Origin: Brasilonema sennae CENA114
GTDB lineage: Bacteria > Cyanobacteriota > Cyanobacteriia > Cyanobacteriales > Nostocaceae
Direction: 5' to 3'
Length of the DNA stretch: 64,000 nt
NCBI RefSeq assembly: GCF_006968745.1
Contig: NZ_CP030118.1
Span: forward strand, 7,280,253 to 7,344,252
The notes under the pieces: generated by a model
What the model was told of the DNA's origin: nothing
The model's input: the letters and a program-made list of their open reading frames with translations, nothing else
The model's database searches: none
Part shown: one piece after another, positions 51,662 to 60,860 of the stretch
How the letters are laid out: each line of letters begins with the position of its first letter
How positions within the stretch are numbered: position 1 is the first letter of the stretch
Program-made: the position numbers and the translations under genes

Positions 51662-53659
51662 ATGATATTTGTTGAACTTGTCCTACAAAACTTTGGTCCC
51701 TACAATGGACGCCAAGTTATCAACCTTAACCCACAAGAAAATGATAATTCTCGCCCCATCCTCTTATTAGGTGGAATGAACGGTGGTGGCAAAACAACTT
51801 TGATGGATGCGATTCGCCTTGCGCTTTATGGATCTCGTGCTCAATGCTCTAACCGTGGTAATTTAAGCTATAGTGATTTTCTTAGCCAATGCGTTAACAG
51901 TCATACTCCAGGAATTGAAAAAACACGGGTTGAATTACTTTTTGAACATATTGAAAATGATCAGCCAGTCAAATACCGAATAGTGCGAACTTGGGAAAAA
52001 AATCCTAAAGATGGTAAAGATAATTTAGGAATTTTGGAATTAGACGTTGCCAAACAAGAGGATTGGCTTAGAGAAGAATTAGTTAATACTTGGGACGATT
52101 ACATTGAAAATCTACTTCCGTTAGGAATTTCTAATTTGTTTCTCTTTGATGGAGAACAGGTGAAAGAACTTGCAGAACAGGAAGTACCGCCACCTATTGT
52201 TGTTGATGCAATTCGCGGACTTTTGGGGCTAGAGTTGGCAGAACGTTTGGGAGTTGATTTAGAAATTGTGGTCAATCGCAAACGTAAGGAAATAGCCGAT
52301 ACTAAAGATTTGGTAAATATAGAGGAAATTGAAAAAAGATTAAAACAGCAACAAGCAGAATACGAAGAAAAAACGAAACAGCTAGAAAAATTAAAAACCG
52401 AATTACAAGAATTAGAAAAAGAAAAGCAAGACGCGTTTGATAAATTTGTTTATGAAGGCGGTAAAATCGCAGCAGAACGAAATCAACTAGAATTACAAAA
52501 GAAGCAAAAAACTACTGACGTAGAACAAGCACGTCAGGGAATGTGTCAATTAGCGGATAGTATTCTACCACTGGCGTTGATTGAACCTTTACTGACTCAA
52601 GCGCAACGCCAAGGAGAAAAAGAATTTCGCATTCAACAAGCGCAAATAGCAAGAGATATATTATTTGAACGAGATAAACGTTTACTCAATTGGATGACTC
52701 AAGCAGGAATTTCTGAAGAACAAGTTGAAAAAATAAAAGCATTTTTAGAACAAGATGAAGAGACATTGCGAGCCAATTTGATACAACCAGAAGAATCCTG
52801 GTTATTAGCTGACGCTGAAACCTTAAGTCAATTGGGCAATATTTTCTACTACCTGCAAAATGAGAAGAAGATAGCCAAGCAACAAATTGACATTCTCGCA
52901 AATAAAGAAGAAGATATTGTCACTCTAGAAAGACAAATACAGACGGCAGCCGAACCAGAAGCTTATAAACAGTTAGTTGATGCACTCGAAGCAGCACAAA
53001 ATAAAGTTTCTCAAATGAAAGCTGCAAGCGAAGTCACAAAACGCAGCTGTGATGAATTAGAGGCTGAAATAAAAAAAATCAAAAAGGACTTACAAGAATA
53101 TAGTAAGCAAAATATTGACCGCAAAAACTACGAACATATTATTACCTCTGCAGCCAAAGTCCAACAAACACTCAAGCTTTTCCGCGAAAAATTAACCCTC
53201 AGAAAACTCAACAAACTCGAAGTTGAAGTTACCGAATGCTTCCGCTATCTCCTCCACAAATCAGACTTAGTGCATCGCGTTGCAATTGACACTCATACCT
53301 TCAGCCTGTCGCTATACGATGTACAAGGTAAACCCGTTCCAAAACATCGTCTTTCTGCAGGTGAAAAACAACTCTTAGCGATCGCCTTCCTCTGGGGATT
53401 AGCCCGCGTTTCCGGACGTCGCTTACCAGTCGCAATTGACACACCTCTCGGACGCTTAGACTCCTCCCACCGCAACAACCTAGTTGAACGTTACTTCCCA
53501 TCAGCCAGCCATCAAGTCATTCTCCTTTCCACAGATACAGAGATAGGAAAAAAAGAAGTCAAAATATTGCGAGAAAACGAGGCGATCGCCCGCGAATACC
53601 TCCTCAAATACGACTCATCCACCCGTCAGACAACAGTTGAACCAGGCTACTTCTGGTAA
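51662..53659 (+). CDS. dndD: DNA phosphorothioation ATPase DndD
   Basis: About 665 residues from MIFVELVLQNFGPYNGRQVI; the frame opens at 51563 but the first 33 residues do not resemble the family. Walker A GGMNGGGKTT, long coiled coils (~195-300 and ~440-520), ABC signature LSAGEKQLLAIAFL and Walker B VAIDTPLGRLD are clear. No zinc hook is seen, unlike the paralogue at 44059. DndD is thought to open or nick DNA for DndC. It lies 116 bases after dndC. Confidence 0.95.
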   Translation: MIFVELVLQNFGPYNGRQVINLNPQENDNSRPILLLGGMNGGGKTTLMDAIRLALYGSRAQCSNRGNLSYSDFLSQCVNSHTPGIEKTRVELLFEHIENDQPVKYRIVRTWEKNPKDGKDNLGILELDVAKQEDWLREELVNTWDDYIENLLPLGISNLFLFDGEQVKELAEQEVPPPIVVDAIRGLLGLELAERLGVDLEIVVNRKRKEIADTKDLVNIEEIEKRLKQQQAEYEEKTKQLEKLKTELQELEKEKQDAFDKFVYEGGKIAAERNQLELQKKQKTTDVEQARQGMCQLADSILPLALIEPLLTQAQRQGEKEFRIQQAQIARDILFERDKRLLNWMTQAGISEEQVEKIKAFLEQDEETLRANLIQPEESWLLADAETLSQLGNIFYYLQNEKKIAKQQIDILANKEEDIVTLERQIQTAAEPEAYKQLVDALEAAQNKVSQMKAASEVTKRSCDELEAEIKKIKKDLQEYSKQNIDRKNYEHIITSAAKVQQTLKLFREKLTLRKLNKLEVEVTECFRYLLHKSDLVHRVAIDTHTFSLSLYDVQGKPVPKHRLSAGEKQLLAIAFLWGLARVSGRRLPVAIDTPLGRLDSSHRNNLVERYFPSASHQVILLSTDTEIGKKEVKILRENEAIAREYLLKYDSSTRQTTVEPGYFW

Positions 53660-53730
53660 ACTCTGTTCTTTCTCTTGTTTCTCTTCCTCTGCGTTCTCTG
53701 CGCCTCTGCGGTTCATTACTCTAAGACAAC

Positions 53731-54120
53731 ATGGAAACCCCAATAGATCGTATCAAACTCTCCCAAACAGCCAAAGACCAACTCCTCAAACTCAGACGCA
53801 ACACCAAAATCGACCAATGGAACATCCTGTGTCGTTGGGCGTTTTGTCGTTCCTTAGCCGAACCAACCTCACCCTCACCCGTACCAATTCCTCAAGATAG
53901 TAACGTCGAAATGACATGGCGCGTCTTTGGTGGCGAAATGTCCGATATATTCCTACTCGCCCTCAAACAACGCTGCTACAACGACGGCTTCCCAACAGAC
54001 AAAGAAACCCTGGCGACACAATTTCGCCTCCATCTACATCGCGGTATCGGTTACCTCGCAGGTGATCCAAATATCAAGAAGATTGAAGATTTAGTTGAAT
54101 TAGCGACAAAAAAGATATAA
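53731..54120 (+). CDS. dndE: DNA phosphorothioation protein DndE
   Basis: A 129-residue DndE. IDRIKLSQTAKDQLLKLRR and QWNILCRWAFCRSLAE are the family's helical blocks, and HRGIGYLAGDP is the C-terminal motif. DndE binds nicked DNA in the DndCDE complex. It is separated from dndD by a CTCTGCG(TT/CC) dispersed repeat of ~40 bases. Confidence 0.94.
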   Translation: METPIDRIKLSQTAKDQLLKLRRNTKIDQWNILCRWAFCRSLAEPTSPSPVPIPQDSNVEMTWRVFGGEMSDIFLLALKQRCYNDGFPTDKETLATQFRLHLHRGIGYLAGDPNIKKIEDLVELATKKI

Positions 54121-54191
54121 GCATTAACACAGATGCACGCAGATAAACTATCCGTGAGCATCTGTTTATTTGTGCTTTGCTTAATATCCTT

Positions 54192-55655
54192 ATGTCGCCA
54201 GAGAGTTACGTAGAAATAGAACGCCATAAAGCCGCTATTTTTCGCACCGACTTGTCCAGACCTGTGCGATTGGCAATAGAATGGGCAATTATAAATAACG
54301 ATACCACGTTTTTTGACTACGGTTGCGGACACGGTGGCGATGTGGAGCGAGTAGCGAACTTAGGCTACACCAGTTCAGGCTGGGATCCATACTATTACCC
54401 AGATACCCCCTGTGTTCCTGCTGATGTCGTGAACTTGAGCTACATCCTGAACGTCATTGAAGACACAGAGGAACGCCGCCAAGCTCTTTGCCAAGCTTGG
54501 GAACTCGCCCACAAAGTCTTAATTGTTGCAGCTCAAGTTCTGATAAATGCTCCCAGCAAGACTCAAGTTGCTTACAGTGATGGTATCGTCACCAGTCGCA
54601 ACACGTTTCAGAAATATTACGAACAAGAAGAACTTAAAAGATACATTGATGAAACCCTAAATGTCGATGCGGTACCAGTCGCGCTGGGTGTGTATTTTGT
54701 TTTTCGAGATGAAGCCGAAAAAGAAGAATTCAAAGCAATACGCTTTTTCTCCAGAACCTCAACACCAAAGGTACGCATTCCTACCAAGCGGTTTGAGGAT
54801 TACCAAGAGATGTTGGAACCACTGATGGCTTTTTTTACTCAACGTGGCAGACTTCCAGTGAAAGGCGAATTGGATAACGAACAGGAATTGCTGAGTGAAT
54901 TTAAAAACTTTCGCCGTGCTTTTGCTGTGGTTTTGCAAGCGACTGATGAGACAGAATGGGATGCGATCGCCTACCGCCGTTCTCTTGACATCCAAGTTTA
55001 TCTTGCTCTCACCCACTTCGATCAACGCCCGACATTCCATAAATTACCACGAGAAATACGCCATGACATCAAAGCCTTTTTTGGCAGTTATGAAGAAGCT
55101 TGCGAAGTTGCTGATGCTAAGCTTTTCAGTTTGGGTAAAACCGGAGTCGTCCAAACAGCTTGCGAAAAAAGTAAAATTGGCAAACACACTCGTAGCGCCC
55201 TTTACGTCCATGTTTCAGCCCTTAGTGAACTCGATCCCTTGCTGCGAATTTACGAAGGCTGCGCAAGTCGCACTGTTGGAAGTGTCGATGACACAACGCT
55301 GATAAAGTTTTGTACAGATGAGCCACGAATATCCTACCTGTTCTATCCGGAATTTGATACTGATGCCCATCCAGAACTAAAAGCGAGTATCACGATCGAC
55401 TTAAAAACTTTGCGCATAACTCACCGAGATTATGAACAAAGGAAAAATCCGCCAATTCTTCACCGTAAAGAAACATTTGTGATCTCTAACTATTCATTAT
55501 ACCAAGAATTTGCTCAACTTACCCAAAAAGAACAAGAATTAGGACTACTCAAGGATAAAAGCGAGATTGGTACTCGTGAAGGTTGGGCAAAATGCTTGGC
55601 TGAACACGATGTAGAAATTAGAGGACATCAAATTCATTTCCTTAACGAAAATTAG
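54192..55655 (+). CDS. Dnd-associated putative methyltransferase
   Basis: About 487 residues from MSPESYVEIERHKAAIFRTD. An S-adenosylmethionine-binding motif is visible as TTFFDYGCGHGGDVERVANL (~41-60), followed by SGWDPYY (motif II acidic position). The C-terminal half is not recognised. It matches the family annotated as DNA phosphorothioation-associated putative methyltransferase. Its target is unknown. It ends the dnd modification transcript. Confidence 0.88.
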   Translation: MSPESYVEIERHKAAIFRTDLSRPVRLAIEWAIINNDTTFFDYGCGHGGDVERVANLGYTSSGWDPYYYPDTPCVPADVVNLSYILNVIEDTEERRQALCQAWELAHKVLIVAAQVLINAPSKTQVAYSDGIVTSRNTFQKYYEQEELKRYIDETLNVDAVPVALGVYFVFRDEAEKEEFKAIRFFSRTSTPKVRIPTKRFEDYQEMLEPLMAFFTQRGRLPVKGELDNEQELLSEFKNFRRAFAVVLQATDETEWDAIAYRRSLDIQVYLALTHFDQRPTFHKLPREIRHDIKAFFGSYEEACEVADAKLFSLGKTGVVQTACEKSKIGKHTRSALYVHVSALSELDPLLRIYEGCASRTVGSVDDTTLIKFCTDEPRISYLFYPEFDTDAHPELKASITIDLKTLRITHRDYEQRKNPPILHRKETFVISNYSLYQEFAQLTQKEQELGLLKDKSEIGTREGWAKCLAEHDVEIRGHQIHFLNEN

Positions 55656-55796
55656 GATTCAGCCAAAAAATGAAAAACGCCAACTGCATAAGATAGTGAA
55701 ACTTTGCGTTATTTATAGGCATCTTTGCCACAGATTACGCCGTCAGTATGACAAGATCTCTCAAATTGTTCCACTTTAGGAGAAACAAATAAAACA

Positions 55797-57089
55797 GTGC
55801 AAACAATTTCATCATTACTACAAGTTTTTAAAAGCCGCAAGATGGCGGCTTTGTTGTTATTAGGTTCGTCATCGGGTTTGCCGTTCTTCTTAACGGGAAA
55901 CACCTTGAAAGCTTGGATGACAGTAGAAAAAGTTGATTTAACAGCCATTGGGTTGTTTAGCTTAGTCGCTATACCATATTCCTTTAAATTTATCTGGGCA
56001 CCTTTGTTAGATAGATTTACACTCCCATTTTTGGGACGACGGCGGGGTTGGTTAATTGTGATACAAATGGCGTTGTTAATTGCGATCGCCCTCATGGCTT
56101 TCCAACAACCCAAGCAAGCATTACAACTCTTAGCCATCAACGCCTTAGTAATTGCCTTTTTCAGCGCCACTCAAGACATCGTCGCCGACGCTTATCGTAC
56201 TGATGTCCTTAACGAATTAGAAATGGGCGCAGGTGCAGCAGTTTTCGTTTTGGGTTATCGACTGGCGCTCATACTCACAGGTTCCTTGGCGCTTATACTT
56301 GCTGATAGAATACCGTGGTCATCAGTTTACTTGTTGATGGCAGCAAGTATGGCAATTGGGATTTTTGGCACTCTCTTCGCACCAGAACCAAAGCGAATTA
56401 GCCCACCAGAGTCATTAGTAGATGCGGTTATATTACCATTTGGGGACTTCTTCCAGCGTCGAGGTGTACTCCAAGCCTTATTGGTTTTGATGTTCATCCT
56501 CTTCTACAAACTGGGCGATGCTTTTTTGAGTAGTATGGCAACTCCCTTTTTGCTGCAAACAGGCTTCACCCTAACCGATATTGGCGCAATCCAAACAGGT
56601 ATGGGACTCATTGCTTCCATTGTAGGTGCTCTCACAGGGGGAGTGATTTTGAGTAAAATCGGTATCAATCGTTCCCTTTGGGTATTTGGCTTTTTGCAAG
56701 CAGCGAGTAACCTAGCTTACTTTTTCCTGGCTCAAATCGGTAAAAACTACCAGTTTTTAGTGCTGACAATAAACGTAGAAAACTTTTGTGGTGGGTTAGG
56801 AACAACAGCATTCGCAGCTTTTATGATGAGTCAGTGCAACCCGCGTTTTTCTGCCACTCAATTTGCTTTATTATCAAGCATTATGGCGTTCAGTCGCGAT
56901 ATTTTGGTTTCCCCAGCTGGCAGTTTGGCAAAAAGTACGGGTTGGTCTATATTCTTCTTAATTAGTATCATCGCTGCTTTGCCAGGGTTACTTCTATTGC
57001 CATTCTTCGCCCCTTGGAACCAAAAGCCAGCAGCAATGAACAGACCAGGAGTTGATAATGAAAAAGAGGATTTATGGGGCAAAAACTGA
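55797..57089 (+). CDS. AmpG-like muropeptide permease (MFS)
   Basis: A 430-residue major facilitator with ~12 membrane segments and GTG start. KMAALLLLGSSSGLPFFLTG, PLLDRFTLPFLGRRRGW and SATQDIVADAYRTDVL are the AmpG family blocks. AmpG imports GlcNAc-anhydro-muropeptides for wall recycling. Its last codons overlap the next gene by 16 bases. Confidence 0.9.
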   Translation: MQTISSLLQVFKSRKMAALLLLGSSSGLPFFLTGNTLKAWMTVEKVDLTAIGLFSLVAIPYSFKFIWAPLLDRFTLPFLGRRRGWLIVIQMALLIAIALMAFQQPKQALQLLAINALVIAFFSATQDIVADAYRTDVLNELEMGAGAAVFVLGYRLALILTGSLALILADRIPWSSVYLLMAASMAIGIFGTLFAPEPKRISPPESLVDAVILPFGDFFQRRGVLQALLVLMFILFYKLGDAFLSSMATPFLLQTGFTLTDIGAIQTGMGLIASIVGALTGGVILSKIGINRSLWVFGFLQAASNLAYFFLAQIGKNYQFLVLTINVENFCGGLGTTAFAAFMMSQCNPRFSATQFALLSSIMAFSRDILVSPAGSLAKSTGWSIFFLISIIAALPGLLLLPFFAPWNQKPAAMNRPGVDNEKEDLWGKN

Positions 57090-57478
57090 TCATTATTGTT
57101 GCAACAGCTATTCTTTTAATTACTGGCGTCTTACTTGGTTACGTTCTTTCCCAGTTAGTTCTGGGATACTTGACGCCTAACTTACTAACTCTTTTAGGGA
57201 CTTTCAGCCTTATTATAATTTTTGGTACACTTTATTACGTTTTATTTTGGGAGTTCAGAAGACAGCAGGCGCAAACTTCACCAGCAGCAAGAACGCGAGC
57301 CTCCCGAAGACAGCAGCCTGAACCTGATGCAAATCTCAAAAATAGACTCATTTCTTTAACTGGTGATGCAACTGCTGCCCAACGGTTAGTAGATCAAGCA
57401 AAGGTTGAGTACCCTAATATGCCAGAAAATTGGTATTGGGAAAAAGCAATTGCTGATTTTGAAAGTGCTAACCCATAA
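57074..57478 (+). CDS. Membrane protein of unknown function
   Basis: A 134-residue protein with two hydrophobic segments (LIIIVATAILLITGVLLGY and LLTLLGTFSLIIIFGTLYY), a basic Gln/Ala/Arg linker and a soluble C-terminus (LVDQAKVEYPNMPENWYWE). This looks like a cyanobacterial conserved hypothetical. It overlaps the AmpG-like gene by 16 bases and is probably co-translated. Confidence 0.75.
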   Translation: MGQKLIIIVATAILLITGVLLGYVLSQLVLGYLTPNLLTLLGTFSLIIIFGTLYYVLFWEFRRQQAQTSPAARTRASRRQQPEPDANLKNRLISLTGDATAAQRLVDQAKVEYPNMPENWYWEKAIADFESANP

Positions 57479-57659
57479 GGGAACAGAGAACAGAGAACAG
57501 TAAACAGTGAACAGAGGAAGCGATTTCTTGATCCCCTGATAACTGATAACTGATAACTGTTTTAAGAAGGAGGTGGTGTTTGTTTCATTCTTGATTGCGA
57601 GTGTGTAACCGCGCTAGTCAAAGCTCACAAATATCAACTGTTCGTTGCAAAATGAAAGT
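57479..57659. repeat. Heptad repeats
   Basis: AGAGAAC, GTGAAC, TAACTGA heptad-type tandem words; no gene. A short AAGAAGGAGG at 57564 has no start codon after it. Confidence 0.5.
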
Positions 57660-57857
57660 ATGGCTATATTTCGTCAGTACATCGCGCCGTTTTTCGTAGT
57701 GTTAGTTTTCATTATTGCTCTTGTAGCAGTCAGTTCCCGCATCTTTTTACCTTCTGATATGGCTGCACCCGCACCCGTTGAAGAAACTGGGGAAGTGGGA
57801 GCTGTAAATACGCCGCTATTCACACTGTCTACCTTGTCGCCTTCTTTAAGTGTCTGA
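57660..57857 (+). CDS. Small single-pass membrane protein
   Basis: About 65 residues: MAIFRQYIAPFFVVLVFIIA forms one membrane helix, then a Pro/Ala/Glu-rich exposed tail. No family recognised. It overlaps the start of the GNAT gene by 8 bases on the same strand, suggesting coupling. Confidence 0.6.
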   Translation: MAIFRQYIAPFFVVLVFIIALVAVSSRIFLPSDMAAPAPVEETGEVGAVNTPLFTLSTLSPSLSV

Positions 57858-58419
57858 AGAATTGCTACCGAATTACACAATTCGCCGTGGTTCCACCTTG
57901 GATAGAGCGCTGCTGGTAAAATTCATGCAGCGAACTTACCAAGAAGCCTTTGCACAGCAAGACTTCTCCCATCTCGCGCAAACAGTTGAACAATACTTCT
58001 CCAGAGACACTCCCCTTTGGTGGGTTGATTTTGTAGAAGTAGAACAAAAGGAAGCACCAGAAGCTGGCAGAGAAAGCAATTCCAAATTCCAAATTCCAAA
58101 TTCCAAATTAGGAGTCTCTCCCTCCCTACCTCCCTCATCCCCGATCGCTGGTTTATGGGTAGGAAATGCCATAGATCAAGTCCAAGGCGATCGCCATGCT
58201 CATATCTTTTTACTCTACGTTGTGCCAGAACACCGACGACAAGGTGTCGGGACAGCTTTGATGCAATATGTAGAAAATTGGGCAAGGGCTAGAGGTGATC
58301 ACCAAATTGGGTTGCAAGTCTTTCAAACCAACACAGCCGCATTGAATCTTTACAATCAGCTAGGATATCAAACCCAATCACTGTGGATGGTAAAATCTCT
58401 TGAGAACACACAAGAATAG
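57850..58419 (+). CDS. GNAT acetyltransferase with in-frame repeat insertion
   Basis: A 189-residue GNAT protein with GTG start. The acetyl-CoA loop reads VVPEHRRQGVGTALMQYVEN, and LGYQTQSLWMVKSL is motif B. Residues ~77-97 (NSKFQIPNSKL followed by GVSPSLPPSSP) are encoded by the AATTCCAA short tandem repeat and a CTCCCTCCC tract, an insertion in the loop after the first strands. Target unknown; RimI-like position. Confidence 0.8.
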   Translation: MSEELLPNYTIRRGSTLDRALLVKFMQRTYQEAFAQQDFSHLAQTVEQYFSRDTPLWWVDFVEVEQKEAPEAGRESNSKFQIPNSKLGVSPSLPPSSPIAGLWVGNAIDQVQGDRHAHIFLLYVVPEHRRQGVGTALMQYVENWARARGDHQIGLQVFQTNTAALNLYNQLGYQTQSLWMVKSLENTQE

Positions 58420-58468
58420 GGTTGTCAACCCTGGTTTATTGACTTATTGGCACGGGGGATTATATCTT

Positions 58469-58490
58469 AATCCCTAACAGGGATTGAAAC
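58469..58490 (+). other. CRISPR-repeat-like sequence at a start codon
   Basis: AATCCCT-AAC-AGGGATT followed by GAAAC resembles the 3' half of cyanobacterial CRISPR repeats. It occurs once and touches the ATG of the HEAT-repeat gene. AGGGA might act as ribosome site. Confidence 0.4.
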
Positions 58491-58491
58491 T

Positions 58492-59250
58492 ATGTATGAC
58501 GAAGACGACCTAAGCTTACTTGATGTCGAAGCAGAACTAGAAAGTCCTCTGGATCACATGGAACCCGTCACTGCCGAAACAGAGACGCCAATGCCCAATC
58601 CAGAGCAGATGCTAGCATTATTAGAACATCAACAGCCGCAGCAAAGGATGTTAGCGGCGCGTGCTTTTTGTGACATAGAAGATGCTAGGGCTATCCCCCA
58701 TCTGATTCGCTTATTAACTGATACCTGTCCTTTGGTACGGGTGAGTGCAGCCTATGGTATTGGACGCAACCCCAGCTTAGATGCTGTGGAACCTTTGATT
58801 GCCCAGTTAAACCGAGATTGGAATGGCTACGTACGTAAAGGAATTGTTTGGGCGTTGGGGAACTGTCGCGATCGCCGCAGCCTAGCACCTCTAGTAGATG
58901 CTTTAAGAACCGATATTTCCGCAGTACGCCTGTGGGCGGCTACCGCCTTAGCACAAATGGCACAAGTGGGATATGAAGCTGTTGTGGGAGCAATGCCCCC
59001 CTTGATTTCAGCCTTGGTACAAGATCCCGTCGCACCAGTACGCAGCAATTGCGCTTGGACAATTGGACAACTTTGCCGCGAACTGCCTTCTAATGTCGTT
59101 TATGCTACTGCAATTGATGCACTGATTCAAGCCTTTGCCGAAGATAAAGATTTGGGAGTGCGGGAAGACGCTAAAGCCTCCCTTTTGGGAGTTGGTGACC
59201 CCCGTGGACTTCAGTTGATTGAGACTTTGGAACAGGAAGGCTGGTTTTGA
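58492..59250 (+). CDS. HEAT-repeat protein
   Basis: A 252-residue alpha-solenoid with ~5 HEAT/PBS-lyase repeats, for example DARAIPHLIRLLTDTCPLVR, DAVEPLIAQLNRDWNGYVR and RRSLAPLVDALRTDISAVR. The N-terminal ~40 residues are acidic. In cyanobacteria such proteins often act as scaffolds or phycobilin lyases, but no lyase features are evident. It follows the GNAT gene by 72 bases. Confidence 0.82.
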   Translation: MYDEDDLSLLDVEAELESPLDHMEPVTAETETPMPNPEQMLALLEHQQPQQRMLAARAFCDIEDARAIPHLIRLLTDTCPLVRVSAAYGIGRNPSLDAVEPLIAQLNRDWNGYVRKGIVWALGNCRDRRSLAPLVDALRTDISAVRLWAATALAQMAQVGYEAVVGAMPPLISALVQDPVAPVRSNCAWTIGQLCRELPSNVVYATAIDALIQAFAEDKDLGVREDAKASLLGVGDPRGLQLIETLEQEGWF

Positions 59251-59305
59251 TTTCAGTTATCAGTTATCAATTGTTCACTGTTCACTGTTCACTGTTCACT
59301 GATGA

Positions 59306-60640
59306 CTAACCTTTATACTGAATCCGATAAATACGGTTATTTGCTTCTTCAGTGACTAAAAGACTACCATCAGGTAAAGTAAGTAAGCCCACAGGACGTC
59401 CCCAAGTTGTAGGTACAGAAGGGTTTAGGAGAAATCCAGTCAGAAAGTCTTCATAGTATCCTTGCGGACGTCCATTGGTGTTAAATGGGACAAAGACAAT
59501 TTTATATCCAGTGCCGCGATCGCGATTCCAAGAACCACGAAAAGCAACAAAAGCACCATTACGATATTTTTCCGGGAATGTCTTACCGTCAGAAAACTGC
59601 AACCCCAAGGCGGCTGAGTGCGATTGAAAGAGCACATCTGGAGTACGAGTACGACTTGCTAAATCTGGTCGTTTACTGGCCTCACCCGTCTTCTGACGTG
59701 GGTCAAGATTTTTAGCTGTTAAGTACGTATACGGCCAACCATAGAATTCTCCCTGCTGAATGCGTGTAAAGTAATCTGGTACCAACTCATCCCCAATACC
59801 ATCACGCTCATTAATAGTCGCGTAAAGTTCCTTAGTCACAGGGTTAAAATCTAAACCAACTGGGTTACGCAAGCCAGAGGCAAAAGTCTGCTGCTGGGAA
59901 CCATCTAAGTTCATCACCTGCACTGAAGCCCGTGGCAAAGGTTCTTCGTCTACATTAGTTCCAGAACCAACCGAAACATATAACTTGTTACCATCAGGTG
60001 AGACAACAACATTACGCGTCCAGTGGTTATTGTAGCCCTTAGCAGGCAGGCTAGCGATTTTTGTGCCAGAACCAGTCATTTGCTGCTGATTTTTAGCGTA
60101 GGGAAACCGCAACACTGCATCAGTGTTGCCCAAAAAGAAGGAATTACCAGCAAAAGCCATACCAAAAGGTCTATTTAGTCCGTTGGCTTGAGTGGCAAAA
60201 GTTTGTTTGACATCAGCCACCCCATCACCGTTGGTATCACGCAATAAACGAATACGATTTTGCCCAGTTTCAGTTACCAAAACATCACCGTTGGGAGTTA
60301 AAGCTAACCAGCGAGGTGCATCCAAACCATCAGCAAAAACGTTAACTACAAAGCCTTGAGGGACACGCAGAGTCGGGTTCTCTGGAATTGGTACTACCTC
60401 AGGTGACTTTGAGGCGCTATCAGTGGCGTAGGGTTTTGGTAAATCAGCAACATTAATCCGGATAGGTGTTGGTGACAATGGTTCTGTACGAATACCATTT
60501 TTCAGTTGTGTAGAACTTTGTGCTAGTTGGGCAGAAGGTGAAGATTCGGGTGTCGCTTCTTCTTGGGAAGCACGAGTCTGGTTACAGGCTGCTGCTGTAG
60601 TCAGTAGCAGAAAAAGCAGCAAGTAACGCAGATGTTTCAT
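59306..60640 (-). CDS. Sorbosone dehydrogenase-like PQQ-type lipoprotein
   Basis: About 444 residues from MKHLRYLLLFLLLTTAAACN, a lipoprotein signal with lipobox TAAAC. The mature part is a six-bladed propeller of the glucose/sorbosone dehydrogenase group (PRWLALTPNGDVLVTETGQN, NRIRLLRDTNGDGVADVKQT, LTLPDGSLLVTEEANNR). PQQ-dependent activity is typical of some members; PQQ synthesis in this organism is not shown. Convergent with the HEAT-repeat gene. Confidence 0.85.
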   Translation of the reverse strand: MKHLRYLLLFLLLTTAAACNQTRASQEEATPESSPSAQLAQSSTQLKNGIRTEPLSPTPIRINVADLPKPYATDSASKSPEVVPIPENPTLRVPQGFVVNVFADGLDAPRWLALTPNGDVLVTETGQNRIRLLRDTNGDGVADVKQTFATQANGLNRPFGMAFAGNSFFLGNTDAVLRFPYAKNQQQMTGSGTKIASLPAKGYNNHWTRNVVVSPDGNKLYVSVGSGTNVDEEPLPRASVQVMNLDGSQQQTFASGLRNPVGLDFNPVTKELYATINERDGIGDELVPDYFTRIQQGEFYGWPYTYLTAKNLDPRQKTGEASKRPDLASRTRTPDVLFQSHSAALGLQFSDGKTFPEKYRNGAFVAFRGSWNRDRGTGYKIVFVPFNTNGRPQGYYEDFLTGFLLNPSVPTTWGRPVGLLTLPDGSLLVTEEANNRIYRIQYKG

Positions 60641-60789
60641 GGTAAACATTTCAACAATGATGCACGGCTCCTTAAAGTTAGATCAGATGTTCTAAAACTT
60701 TCACCATTCCAAAGTGCGATTTTACCAGTTTTCAGTTAAATAAAAACTGGTGTAATCAGCGTATAATAGGACTTTCAGCCTCTTAATAT

Positions 60790-60860
60790 CCATGTGCTGA
60801 CTGCATCAGAAGATAAGCATTGACACTCCCTGGGCTAAAGCCGCAGGGATTCTTGGTTCG
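60790..60860 (-). mobile_element. Right end of TnpB element, possible omega-RNA 3' end
   Basis: On the minus strand the tnpB 3' end runs into the hairpin CCCTG(CGGC-TTTA-GCC)CAGGG, read on the plus strand as 60828-60848, then GAGTGTCAATGC. In IS200/IS605 elements the omega-RNA covers the 3' end of tnpB and ends at the right end. Exact boundary not determined. Confidence 0.5.
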
